Source of the DNA: Enoplolaimus lenunculus
Taxonomy: Eukaryota; Nematoda; Enoplea; Enoplida; Thoracostomopsidae
Length of the DNA stretch: 64,000 nucleotides
Direction of reading: 5' to 3'
Assembly (NCBI GenBank): GCA_030248215.1
Contig: JASANG010003005.1
Location: forward strand, 248,001 to 312,000
In this document: positions 11,401 to 18,993 of the stretch, in pieces
How positions within the stretch are numbered: the stretch's first letter is position 1
Layout: each line of letters opens with the position of its first letter
Translations under genes and position numbers: made by a program
The notes under the pieces: model-generated
The model's database searches: none
What the model saw: only the letters and a program-made list of their open reading frames with translations
What the model was told of the DNA's origin: nothing

Positions 11401-13192
11401 GCTTAGGCTTAGGCTTAGAAATATGCTCATTTTTACACTTAGGCTTAGACTTAGGCTTAGGCTTAGGCTTAGAAATATGCTCATTTTTACACTTAGGCTT
11501 AGACTTAGGCTTAGGCTTAGAAATATGCTCATTTTTACACTTAGGCTTAGGCTTACGCTTTAGGCTTAGGCTTAGCACGATGCTTACATTGGCCTTATTT
11601 TTTGATGCAATTTTCGGAGTTTTGGTACCGAAATTGTATTTTTTTTGTTTAATTTTTGAACGTTGCGTTCAATAATTTAGTTTATCGTTCGGTAATTTAT
11701 AACTTTTCGAAAGAATACTTTCTTATTAAACAGCGTGTAAAAATATTGACGAATTTTTAACGTCCGTTGTAAAAAGTTACAATTTGAGCATCAGTTGAAC
11801 TCGTGGTCTGCCCAGCGTTCAGCTTTGGCAATTCTTGCAAAGGTTCACTTTCCACTCAGCTGTTTTTTAATCATCTGTTGCAGCGGATAGTTACTATTAA
11901 GTATCAGGTGCGTAGCCAGGGGGATCAGACGTAGCTCAGTAGTTAGAGCAGCGGACCAGTAATCCGTACGTCGTGGGTTCGAGCCCCACCGTATCCGCAG
12001 TAAAATTTTCGCACACGGCTCTATATCGTACTGCTTAACTTAGAATTTACATACACTAATATTGCTTTGATAGAATGAAAACGCGTTTCATACACTACTG
12101 CTTATTATTGTTCTCTTATTCCCTAACCTTATTCTGAGGGTTATTAAGCTTATGCTAACCTTAACCTTAAACCTAAACCTATTTATCCAATCGGCAAATG
12201 TTACTTTTAGGGCCATAACAGTAAAATAAAGATATTCTTAAGCCTAAGCCTAAGCGTTGGAAAAACTGTATTTCCAAAGTTAAGCTTAAGTTTAAGCAAA
12301 AAATGCAGTCTAGAATGTAAACGTACTCTTTTACAGACACACCGGAAACCGCGTCTGCCCTAACATGGACCATCCAATCATTGCCTGTTTCATTAGTCCA
12401 ATCATTATGGATGGGAAATCTTTTTGCCTACACTGCAAAAAATGGTGAGTCAAATTACCTCTCCGAAATAAGCTTTTCGGGATTACACCAGCTGAGTCAA
12501 ATTCGTCTCCGCCAGAGTCAAATTTGACTCACTGAGCGATTCTCATTGAGTCGAATTTGACTTCGGCGGAGTCGCATTTTGACTCAGTTTGTGTACTCAG
12601 ACAAAAGCCTATTTCGGAGACAGTCAATTTGACTCACCATTTCTTTTGCAGTGTATAGGAAAATAAACAAATGCCCAATTTGCAGCAAAAATCAACATCG
12701 CAATAGGAGTTAGGAAATTAGCTCGAAAACGTTTTACCATTTTTAGCTCTTAAAAATGCTTCGGGTTGTGCGTGCAGTTCGTATTGTGCGTATACTGAAG
12801 CTTGCAAAACTTGATGACAGTTTTCGAATCATGACACTTGTTGGGCGTCGGATTGCACCTGATATTGCACTGTTTGTGGTGTATCTTGCAGTTGCAACTT
12901 TGTTTTTTGGAACAATACTTTACTACATCGAGGGACACAATCCGGACTCTCGCTATCAAACTATTATGTCAGGAGTGTTCTGGGCAGTCGGTTAGTCAGG
13001 ATGCCGCTATACTTTTTGATCATTATGATGCCTTTCAATGTCGTTGGCCGTCGTACGCCACCGTACGCCAACGCATATGCATTGCCTCAAGGTATTGCGT
13101 AGCAGTGTGTAAGCAAAAATTATTTAACTTGCGGTGACGGTCGGCGCTTGTGGCAATTGTGGGCCCATTGATATAGAACAGGACCGGAACGC

Positions 13193-13287
<95 letters not shown>

Positions 13288-13842
13288 CATATTCCTAAGG
13301 CAACGCGTAAGCCTACATTGTAAAAAATGGAGAGTCAAGTTGACTCACCATTCTTTGCAGTGTAAGCGTAGCAATGAGCTTATACCTAACGCTAAGCCTA
13401 AGCCTAAGCCTAAGCAAAAAATTAGTGTAAAGCATAAGCTTACTCTATTACAGCCCCGCAGAAAAAACGTTCGGGCCATGTTCTATACATGGGCCCAATT
13501 GTCGTAGCCTAGAACAGTATTTCAAACTTAAAACTTAGAATAATTATCTCATGTTTAATAGATGTATAATTTTAAAAAAATATAAGAAACTTTACGTTGT
13601 AAATATACAAATATATATTTTTTCTTGAGACGGCGTTTTATTTAATTTCGTATATTTTTTAAATTTCAGCATCTCACTTTTCGTTCTCGGATGGTCCACC
13701 GATAAGCACATTAGGTCGTATGGTATCGGGAGTCGGTGCTGTAACAGGCGTTGTGATTATGGCACTACCGATAACATTTCTTGTACAAGGATTTAGCGAA
13801 GCGTTCAGAGAATTTAAGAGTGAAAAACAAGATGGCAAATGA
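5281..13842 (+). CDS. Kv-family voltage-gated potassium channel subunit, seven exons (whole gene span)
   Basis: Exons: 5281-5455, 6687-6853, 7700-7972, 9206-9407, about 10694-10958, 12747-12990, 13670-13842. About 500 residues: T1/BTB domain (about 21-140) with a Kv2-4 type zinc motif His103-x5-Cys109 followed later by Cys138-Ser-Cys140; S1; an Asn-rich S1-S2 loop; S2 with the conserved Glu (FTLELL); S3 with its Asp (VIDVLAVLP); S4 with Arg/Lys every third residue; S5; pore; S6 ending ALPITF. Tetramers of such subunits sit in the plasma membrane and gate K+ flux. The TVGYG filter is not found, and the region between pore helix and S6 reads SHFSFSDGPP. ALPIT instead of PVP resembles electrically silent Kv subunits. 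The exon 4 to 5 phase does not close with the strongest sites (a micro-exon or another donor is needed). Introns are packed with short mobile elements. Confidence 0.85.
5532..5690. mobile_element. GGCC-family element (subtype C), left end truncated
   Basis: GCGGAACGTTTTTCTG, the TTTAGACTAATTTTTTTGCTT block, TTAGGC/TTAGGAATATGC repeats, and the right terminus ACATTGGCC. Lies just after exon 1 of the Kv gene. Confidence 0.7.
5905..6105. mobile_element. TTGTCG-family foldback element
   Basis: CAATTCGTCGCCCGACAACTGG near the left pairs with CCAGTTGTCGGCCGACAAATTG at 6079-6101. The interior holds degenerate TTAGGCTTAGG. A related copy is at 32607-32983. Confidence 0.5.
6243..6335 (+). repeat. tRNA-like segment (degenerate)
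   Basis: CTCGAGCTCGAGCG, then TATTGCAGAGCGGTAATCG (A-box-like) and GTACGAATCCTCG (B-box-like, compare GGTTCGAATCC). It corresponds to the tRNA-like part of the elements at 50041 and 57650. Probably not a working tRNA. Confidence 0.45.
6434..6595. mobile_element. GGCC-family element, subtype B
   Basis: GGCCAATGTTACTTATAG at the left and AAAATAACATGGGTCC at the right, enclosing GCCTAA repeats and TAGTCTAGAATGTAAGCC. Near-matching AAAAAAT flanks suggest a target duplication. It ends 91 bp before Kv exon 2. Confidence 0.8.
6687..6853 (+). CDS. Kv subunit exon 2: second part of T1 with HX5C motif
   Basis: The acceptor TTCATTTCAG ends at 6686 and the phase fits exon 1. A polar loop is followed by YSFNRDPVVFECIYQY, matching the Kv T1 pattern (F-F-D-R-x-P ... 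F-x-x-I-L-x-Y), then GMLHKPPYVC with His103-x5-Cys109. The donor GTATGA follows AAG at 6853, phase 0. Confidence 0.85.
7130..7607. mobile_element. TTATCCCCCAG-family foldback, truncated and interrupted
   Basis: Shares with 4429-5042 and 49152-49645 the ACACCATTCGA core, the TTCAAATTTGCGTG block and the GAAATATGCAAAAAAATTTCAAATC right arm. A GAGTC-family element is inserted at 7342-7534, so the foldback is the older of the two. Confidence 0.5.
7342..7534. mobile_element. GAGTC-family element
   Basis: CACTACAAAAAATGATAAGT to CACCATTTTTTGCAGTG with internal GAGTCAAA/TTTGACTC palindromes. Inserted in an older foldback upstream of Kv exon 3. Confidence 0.8.
7700..7972 (+). CDS. Kv subunit exon 3: end of T1 and T1-S1 linker
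   Basis: DELTFWNI matches the E-E-L-x-F-W-G-I block of Kv T1 domains. CSC at 138-140 stands where the zinc-binding CC normally lies, about 8 residues further on than usual. The linker closes with RLWHIFDGQDTTWLGY, like the K-x-W-D-x-F-E segment that precedes S1. Acceptor CAG at 7697-7699, donor GTTAGT, phase 0 at both ends. Confidence 0.85.
8027..8224. mobile_element. GGCC-family element, subtype A
   Basis: GGCCCATGTATAGAACAGGG on the left; the right end is its inverse (CCCTGTTCTATATATGGGCC). The interior has TTTAGACTGATTTTTTTGGC and TTAGGC repeats. It starts 54 bp after Kv exon 3. Confidence 0.85.
8623..8815. mobile_element. GGCC-family element, subtype B, with exact 8-bp duplication
   Basis: GGTCAATGTTACTG to GTATTAACGTGGACC with GCCTAA-type repeats inside. 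CTGAAAAT is duplicated exactly at 8615-8622 and 8816-8823, one of the clearest target duplications of the family. Confidence 0.85.
9206..9407 (+). CDS. Kv subunit exon 4: S1 and S1-S2 loop
   Basis: SILLLSIAFVILNIAIIIW is a clean hydrophobic S1 behind a TTTTCAG acceptor. The following outer loop is polar and Asn/Ser-rich with possible N-glycosylation sites (NTS, NLS, NRT). The best donor, GTAAGA after 9407, leaves phase 1, but the next exon needs phase 0 or 2. Weaker donors further on (GTTTTT, GTGAAC) or a missed micro-exon would solve this. Confidence 0.75.
9757..9976. mobile_element. GAGTC-family element
   Basis: CACTGTAAAAATGGTGAGTC to CGCCATTTTTTGCAGTG; near-perfect long palindrome with the inner GACTC/GAGTC blocks. 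Confidence 0.8.
10422..10497 (-). tRNA. tRNA-shaped sequence, probably a tRNA-derived remnant
   Basis: On the - strand the first 7 bases (GCGGGCT) pair with the last 7 (GGCCCGC). TGGCGCAGTGGTAGAG is an excellent A box and GAGTTCGATACTC a good B-box/T-arm, and TTTTT follows the 3' end as a Pol III stop would. The anticodon arm is irregular (GCTTA/TAAGC around an 8-base loop) and 2-3 extra bases sit beside the acceptor stem, so the identity is not assigned. It lies in the Kv intron just before exon 5. Confidence 0.45.
10694..10958 (+). CDS. Kv subunit exon 5: S2 and S3
   Basis: FWITDWVCNAWFTLELLVK is S2 with the charge-transfer Glu. DVLFVIDVLAVLPSYITLL is S3 with its Asp and the conserved Pro. 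Start is either 10694 (after ACCAAACAG) or 10701 (after ATATCAG). An in-frame stop at 10677 prevents a longer exon. The end is 10958 (GTAATT) or 10952 (GTTACG), both phase 0. Confidence 0.75.
11070..11594. mobile_element. GGCC-family element (subtype C) expanded with telomere-type TTAGGC repeats
   Basis: GGACCATGTAAAGATCAGG on the left and CATTGGCC on the right, with TTATTTTT on both sides as an 8-bp duplication. The interior (11150-11575) repeats a block of 2-5 TTAGGC units followed by TTAGAAATATGCTCATTTTTACAC about eight times. Long repeat-coded open frames on both strands are artefacts of the array. Confidence 0.85.
11925..11997 (+). tRNA. tRNA-Thr(AGT)-like gene or pseudogene
   Basis: 73 bases with D-arm GCTC..GAGC, anticodon stem GCGGA/TCCGT, loop CCAGTAA (anticodon AGT), a five-base variable loop and a perfect T-arm GTGGG-TTCGAGC-CCCAC. 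The acceptor stem pairs at only 4 of 7 positions and position 33 is C rather than the near-universal T. Box A and box B are good. This suggests a decayed tRNA or a tRNA-derived repeat in the Kv intron. Confidence 0.5.
12193..12371. mobile_element. GGCC-family element, subtype B, with exact 8-bp duplication
   Basis: GGCAAATGTTACTTTTAGGG to GCCCTAACATGGACC. ATCCAATC is duplicated exactly at 12185-12192 and 12372-12379. Confidence 0.85.
12431..12653. mobile_element. GAGTC-family element with TA duplication
   Basis: CACTGCAAAAAATGGTGAGT to CACCATTTCTTTTGCAGTG, flanked by TA on both sides (12429-12430, 12654-12655). Ends 93 bp before Kv exon 6. Confidence 0.85.
12747..12990 (+). CDS. Kv subunit exon 6: S4, S4-S5 linker, S5 and pore helix
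   Basis: LRVVRAVRIVRILKLAK is a full S4 with six basic residues at every third place. An S4-S5 linker follows, then S5 (LFVVYLAVATLFFGTILYY), a turret, and the pore helix IMSGVFWAV, equivalent to A-F-W-W-A-V. The exon stops exactly where T-M-T-T-V-G-Y-G should begin; donor GTTAGT, phase 1. Confidence 0.9.
13162..13495. mobile_element. GGCC-family element (subtype A) carrying an AGT microsatellite and a mini-hairpin
   Basis: GGCCCATTGATATAGAACAG to CATGTTCTATACATGGGCC, with CAATTGTG/CAATTGTC (7 of 8) as flanking duplication. Inside are about 31 AGT units (13193-13287), a 48-bp solo hairpin made only of GAGTC-family ends (13316-13363), GCCTAA repeats and AGTGTAAAGCATAAGC. Confidence 0.85.
13193..13287 (+). 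repeat. (AGT)n microsatellite, ~31 units
   Basis: Uninterrupted AGT repeats inside the GGCC-family element. The long Leu-repeat frame on the - strand is only this microsatellite. Confidence 0.95.
13670..13842 (+). CDS. Kv subunit exon 7: filter position, S6 and C-terminus
   Basis: A long AT-rich tract ends in AAATTTCAG at 13669. The exon restores the frame as Ala-SHFSFSDGPPIST, then LGRMVSGVGAVTGVVIMALP and ITFLVQGFSEAFREF: an S6 of normal length with ALPIT in place of PVP. Stop TGA at 13840-13842, only about 12 residues after S6. No nearby AATAAA; the first is at about 14568, beyond another repeat. Confidence 0.85.
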
Positions 13843-14201
13843 GAGTATTTAGCTTAAATATATATGCATTACAGCTCTTTCACGCTTCGTCTATAAGCTG
13901 AGTTTCCAGGCTTTGGCTTAGATTTTTAGCTTAGAAAAAGGCTTACGAACGCCTATGTTTTTGTTGTCTAAAACTTTTTCTAAGAATTTACCCTCAATTT
14001 TAAATGCAGAAGGAAAATAGGAGCCAAGAATGCAAAATTGGATTATATAAAAACTAAGAAAAGACGAATTCTATAAAGTTACACTCCACTGCAAGGTCTC
14101 GCGAAGATTTGTGGAACCAGGTGTGAGCTTATGGGGCTTGCTATTGAGGGCTTTGTGACCGATATGCTACAGATTTTCTGCCATCAAATTTTTAACCTTA
14201 A

Positions 14202-14498
14202 AGCCCTATTCACACGTGCAAGTTTTTGCAGCACAAACTTTCACGTGCAACTTGCATGTGCAAGTTTGGCCATAAAGCAACTTTGAAGTTCTTGCAGCTG
14301 CAAATTATTCACTTCAATTCATGCTACTGAATATAATTCGCACCTGTGAATGCGATTGTAAGTCGCTTGAATTTCTTGCACCTGCAGTTTGATTAGTCAA
14401 TCGGAATGTGCCTTTGAAAATACTTACAGCTGCAAGTATTTGTTGTAAATTGCAGCTGCGAGTTCTCGCTGCAAAAACTTGCACGTGTGAATGGGGCT
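14202..14498. mobile_element. CACACGTGCAAG-family foldback, copy 1
   Basis: AGCCCTATTCACACGTGCAA to TTGCACGTGTGAATGGGGCT, a ~300-bp palindrome with repeated TTGCAGCTGCAA. TAA lies on each side, the short duplication expected of PIF/Harbinger elements. Copy 2 is at 22409-22706. Confidence 0.7.
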
Positions 14499-15473
14499 TA
14501 ATTAATACTACACTATTCAAATTGGAAAGTTAAATATATTAACTTTTTTCGCTATGTTTTCTAACAAAATAAACTCATTTCTTGTTATATATTTTATGGC
14601 CTATTTTATGATAAGCATCATGCGCAAAATGGTAATTTTTTCTCTTAACATTTTACGCCAGACTTCATAGTTCACTCAATGTGGCTAACTATTACACAAA
14701 AATGTATGTGCTTTACTTGAAAATTTATACATTCAAACAAAAAAAAATTCGTGCAAAATTAAATTACTGACTGTTGTCAGTTTTAATTTGCATCAATCTC
14801 TGTACTTTTAAGTGTATACCATGTTTTGGAAAAACAAATTTTAAATTTTTGCCTAAAAACAAGCTTTTTCCGACAACCTCCCTAGCTTTATTGTTTTCAA
14901 TTTCGCTTTGTACCAATTTCAAATTCTATTTTGATCAAAAATCAATTCGAAAGCACAAATTTTTTAAATTCGATTAGAAATTACGGTGTTTGTCGTCGAA
15001 AAAGATACTTATTTTGGTCCGAAACATTTTCTAAAATTGTTTTTATGCGTGGGATTTTTGGATTTGGCTAAACGCCGTCCTCGAATTATACGTAAGTGGG
15101 CGGGCGTCCTTATAGCGGTGAATATCAACTGGGAACATCCTGACACAGCCTTTGGCTCTATTTACAAATTAGCATCCGGTTTCAGTTAAGGTTTTGCTGG
15201 AGGGATTGTCGGTGTTACTAATTCCTTGTATTTATATAAGAAATCTACCTTTCATGAATTTGTGTGTGTAACTTTGGGAGACTTGGAAGTTTAATTAAAA
15301 TTTCGCAACGAAAATACACATTTTTGACATTCGTTGCAGATTATAATATTCAAATTAGTAGATCGTATATCATTTGTATTTCTTAAATTTTGAGCTAAAC
15401 GAGCGTTATCCTGATGAACGTTGTACGTTTTTTCGCAACTTATTGAACATAGAAACTTAGCTTGGGCTTGCCG
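14499..15473. other. Unassigned AT-rich stretch
   Basis: Open frames of 67 codons at 14774 and 14986 show no domain and no splice context I can trust. Possible 3' region of the Kv gene (AATAAA at about 14568). Confidence 0.4.
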
Positions 15474-15629
15474 GGCCGGTAGCCAGCGGGGGCCAAGGGG
15501 GCTCAGCCCCCTGGAAAAATTTCGGCCCGTCTAGAAAATTTTCAACCTTGCTTATAACTCATTAAAAATCCTTGAATGCCCCTTCTGAAAATTTTTCAGC
15601 CTCCTAACAAGGTGAGCTGGCTACGGGCA
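15474..15629. mobile_element. GTAGCC-family short element
   Basis: GGCCGGTAGCCAGC, GGGGGCTCAGCCCCCTGG, TGAAAATTTTTCAGCC and GGTGAGCTGGCTACGGGC: the usual order for this family, whose full ends are GGCCCGTAGCCAGCTCACCT. Confidence 0.75.
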
Positions 15630-15811
15630 TGGGGCTTTACGCTACTGATAAAACTTGCATTGTAAAAACAATCATATTTATGTATAGAAACAGATCAGAT
15701 CTTATTCACTTGTCCTGAGCAAAGTCCCTTAACAGCAACAACATACTAACTATTGTTCCCATTGCAAAGGCAAACTAAATAAATCGATCTTGCCCTTTAA
15801 TACTACAACAA

Positions 15812-15945
15812 GCCCATGTTACTTTAAAAGGCGTCCAGGTTTCTTTTGGGTTTATAGAAGAGTAAGTTTAGATTCTAGATTACATTTTTTGCTTAGGCTT
15901 AGGCTTAGGAACACATTTTTGCAACGCTTAGGATAGGTTAGTTTA
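15812..15945. mobile_element. GGCC-family element (subtype B), right end missing
   Basis: GCCCATGTTACTTTAAAAGG, GTTTAGATTCTAGATTACAT, TTAGGC repeats and TTTTTGCAACGCTTAGG, then the similarity stops. Confidence 0.65.
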
Positions 15946-16422
15946 AAAAATTATGCGTATCCAGCGCAAACTTGATCAATCTTGAAATAACCAAAAATTT
16001 GCCTAAAGGGCGCCTCAAAGCTGCAAAATTTCTTAACACAAAAAGCATAAGAGCATAGTACCCACCGAAAAATAAACAATGGATCCGCCACTGTAAACAA
16101 TCAGGATTGTCTCAGGATTGCCTACCAGACAAACCATTTGTACAGCCGTTAGGTCCGTTGCGCCGGGAGTCTTTATTTTGTCTATACACACCAAAAACAC
16201 GTAAATTTCATTTTACCGTCTTCTACCCGTCCGGTCGCAGAAAGCCCTTCTGTGGGACTGTAATAGGTAACTTTAAGCTTTAGACTATTTCTCCAAACAA
16301 CTAAACAACCCAACAAAAACGTCTCTGCCACACTTAACCTATTTCAAACTAAATACTAAACATAACTAAATCCTAAATCAAAACCACACCTTAAGGGAGT
16401 CCCTGGCTCCACCAGTCCCAAA

Positions 16423-16465
16423 CACAAAAAAATCCCCCCCTCCCAAAAACCCCCCCCCCCCCCCC
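16423..16465 (+). repeat. Poly-C-rich tract
   Basis: Two C runs (about 8 and 17 bases) separated by AAAAAC-type spacers. Beyond them the base composition changes to a GC-richer block. Confidence 0.7.
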
Positions 16466-16523
16466 AGGATAACGACATAGCTAGGCTATGTCAGCACCAA
16501 AATGGTGCTCTATGATTGGACGG

Positions 16524-16555
<32 letters not shown>

Positions 16556-16628
16556 GTTGTTGTTGTTGTTGTTGTTGTTGTTTGTTGTTGTTGTTGTTGT
16601 TGTTGTTGTTTGTTGTTGTTGTTGTTGT

Positions 16629-16659
<31 letters not shown>

Positions 16660-16660
16660 G
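16524..16660 (+). repeat. (TTG)n microsatellite, interrupted
   Basis: About 44 TTG units broken by extra T residues into five blocks. Frames read as poly-Leu/Val/Cys or poly-Gln/Asn/Thr are artefacts. Confidence 0.9.
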
Positions 16661-17083
16661 TAGGAGATTGTACAGGATGGGTGGCTCTGGACATAAGTAA
16701 GCATCGGCGGCACCCTATTGTGGGTGTCGGTCTGTATGCAGATTAGGTCGAAACTCACAGGGGTAGCGGGGACCGGAATCATTATTGTAATCCGAACTAG
16801 TGCGATCGTTGTTGGAATTTTTGTACCTAAGTTTGTGTGTGTTGCTATAGGCTTTTCGGTTTAAATTCATTAGTCGGCTTGGAAGCGAAAGCGTTGGTAA
16901 GTAGGATTGGAGTTGATTATAGTTTAAGGTTGTCACGGTGGCTTAAGATGTGAAGGAAACCACGGTGCACAGGTCTAATCGGAGTAGCGCAGGGCGCTCG
17001 TATTACCCAGTAGAGAATACTGGTGTCATGTGTTGAGGGAAAACTTGGGATTTTAAGGAGAACCTGGGAAATTGTAGTCTAAT

Positions 17084-17226
17084 AACTCTAACGGGGTTAG
17101 GTTTATTCTTCTACAACGGAGTGGCCAAATCTAACGGGGTTAGATTGGTCGGAAAATTTGGGTGCATCTCTAACGGGGTTAGAGTGCATGGTAAAATTGT
17201 GTGTAATTCTAACGGGGTTAGAATTG
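17084..17226. other. Four hairpins with a shared core and differing complementary arms
   Basis: The core CTAAC-GGG-GTTAG occurs at 17088-17100, 17131-17143, 17170-17182 and 17209-17221. Flanks differ but stay complementary: AAC..GTT, CCAAAT..ATTGG, TGCATCT..AGTGCA and GTAATT..AATTGC. This implies selection or copying for a folded or palindromic form. Confidence 0.65.
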
Positions 17227-17511
17227 CATTGACTTTTCGGGAATTGTAAAAGTTTTGGTAATTTAGAGCCAGTGGCTGGACTAAAAAGATTCATGCATCG
17301 GTTCTAAGGATTTCGGATCACGTTGCCAGGTGAATTGCATAACCTGTAATTTACTGGTGTATTTTGGTGTTGTCAAAGGCTTTGCGTGGGTTAATAAATA
17401 TTTACCGGCCGCGTTTACTAAATCAGAGCGATAAGCTTACATAGAGAAAAGAACTGAATAAAGGCGTGATACAGGATACCTGGTTTAGTAAAATCACGAA
17501 CTTCTCACATC

Positions 17512-17790
17512 CCTAATAAGAGTCCGTAAGCGGATAGAGTCCTTCAACCTTTCCAGGTCCAAATAATTTGACTTCGAAACTTTAAAGCGTACTTAAGTTT
17601 TGAAAGTACATTCCAACGAATAAACTTGCATTATCGCTCAAGCTATTGACACAACACAAACAAACATTTAATTCAACGGATAGTTGCAGTACCGGATATA
17701 TGTATATCAGTAACGAAGGGTGGCGGAGCATGGGTTAAAAATAAATAACAGTCCGTAGCCGAATAACAAGGGGGGTACCCTCTCTGTTTT
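17512..17790 (-). mobile_element. ATCCGCTTACGGA-family element, reverse orientation
   Basis: CCCTAATAAGAGTCCGTAAG, ATAGAGTCC, CGAAACTTTAAAGCGTACTT and TGCATTATCGCTCAAGC match the copies at 21990-22334 and 57000-57388. The end GAATAACAAGGGGG lies at about 17765. Confidence 0.6.
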
Positions 17791-17815
17791 AATGGCACTG
17801 TTCTATACATTGGCC
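17791..17815. mobile_element. Solo GGCC-family terminus
   Basis: CACTGTTCTATACATTGGCC is a bare subtype A end without the rest of the element. Confidence 0.5.
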
Positions 17816-18381
17816 ATATTGTGTATTTAAAACATAAAACTTCCGCCAGCAAATAACAGCTAAAACATATATATCGTTTGCTTTTTCGACTTTATGTTCT
17901 ATTTTATTTGCAATTTTTATGTTTACAGTGTCGAGCATAAATATTTCTGCTTTCGAAAACGCAGAAACTGCACTTGAACAAAATTTTGCTATCTGGTGGA
18001 AGCGGGGTTTGGACCCTCAACAAAAGTGTACAGCAAAACGTGGATTGTTCACATTGCAAATGTCGTTCATTGAAAAGATTTTTTATTGTTTTTTATATGC
18101 AGTGGTGAATATCGCACCAATTTTTTTTTGTTTCTGATGATGTTTTTAAACTTTTTTAAGGCTTCGCTCTGCGCCAACTAAAATATATTAAGATCGCTGC
18201 AGGATGTGATTGTTTTATTTGCGTATACAAGGATATTTTGCAATTTTGTGTTGCATATGTCAAACTATTTTTGACGAGGGTCTTAGCATTGAATTGCTTT
18301 AGCTGGCAACTTTAAAATTATTTGACGCACAGGACGAAACATATTCGTATTGCCGTTGTGTTGGTCACTGTATTCATTCAT

Positions 18382-18993
18382 GCGGGGTTCACGTTATAAC
18401 TGCGGCATCCTGGAACACGTTTTGTCCCATGTTGATTCCACGCAATATAAAATTTTGTGATCTGAATAGCGGTTTGTAGACAAAATGCGAATGTCACATG
18501 ATATTGGCTTGCAAATTCCGCATCCATAGAAATCATCGTATACAAACAGCCATATGTCACATGATACCGCGGGACATTTATCGGAATATATGATATTCCG
18601 AAATTTTACCGAAAAACGCGATATTATGCAGGACAATGTAATTTATGCCCACGAATAATTTGACAAAAAGCCAGATAATGTAGCTGTTAGCGATTTCGAA
18701 TACTAAATTTTGTTTCTATTTTTCTGTTTCTGGTGAAAGTTCTGCCTAAATATATCCCTATGTACAAATAATTCAAACTTTAAAATATTAGTATCATATG
18801 ATATTCTACAGGACATTCAGGCTAGTTTACCGCGACCTTGCTGTCATTTTCAAACATGTCATATCATACTGACGGGCAATATTTCGAATATCATATATTT
18901 GATAGCGGATTTATGTGTAGACAAAATGTTACCCGCTATTGTAATAGGAACCAAACGTGTTCCAGGCTGCCCCAGTTTTAACGTGAACCCCGC
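18382..18993. mobile_element. GCGGGGTTCACG-family inverted-repeat element, copy 1
   Basis: The ~45-bp inverted ends begin GCGGGGTTCACGTTATAACT and include GGAACACGTTTTGTCC. The interior repeats TCACATGATA/ATCATATGAT motifs and CAGGACATT blocks as further inverted pairs. Copy 2 is at 59815-60491. No transposase. Confidence 0.8.

Larger units (their letters stand above)
16466..17500. other. GC-richer block of unknown origin, with hairpin quartet
   Basis: Composition differs from the AT-rich surroundings. It contains a TTG microsatellite (16524-16660), four GGG-loop hairpins (17084-17226) and no convincing protein or terminal repeat. It could be part of an element whose ends I cannot place, or a non-coding transcript. 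Confidence 0.4.

Noticed and set aside
11113-11675. Long open frames on both strands (poly KPKPK / LGLGLE / RLRLRN types)
   Set aside because: All come from translating the hexamer array (TTAGGC) with its 24-bp spacer; six bases give open frames in several phases. No protein is implied.
12991-13669. A hidden exon carrying the TVGYG filter
   Set aside because: I read 12991-13161 and 13496-13669 in all three + frames. An open frame from the CAG at 13000 reads PFNVVGRRTPPY and does not resemble a filter; the rest is the transposon.
14774-15189. Two consecutive 67-codon frames after the Kv gene
   Set aside because: AT-rich and hydrophobic by composition; no family signature and no splice link to the Kv gene.
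16488-16782. Poly-Gln/Thr/Asn or poly-Leu/Val/Cys frames
   Set aside because: TTG microsatellite translated in different frames; no splice sites or start context.
17919-18137. 72-codon open frame after a TTTACAG acceptor-like site
   Set aside because: No domain, no partner exon and an unremarkable composition; probably chance.
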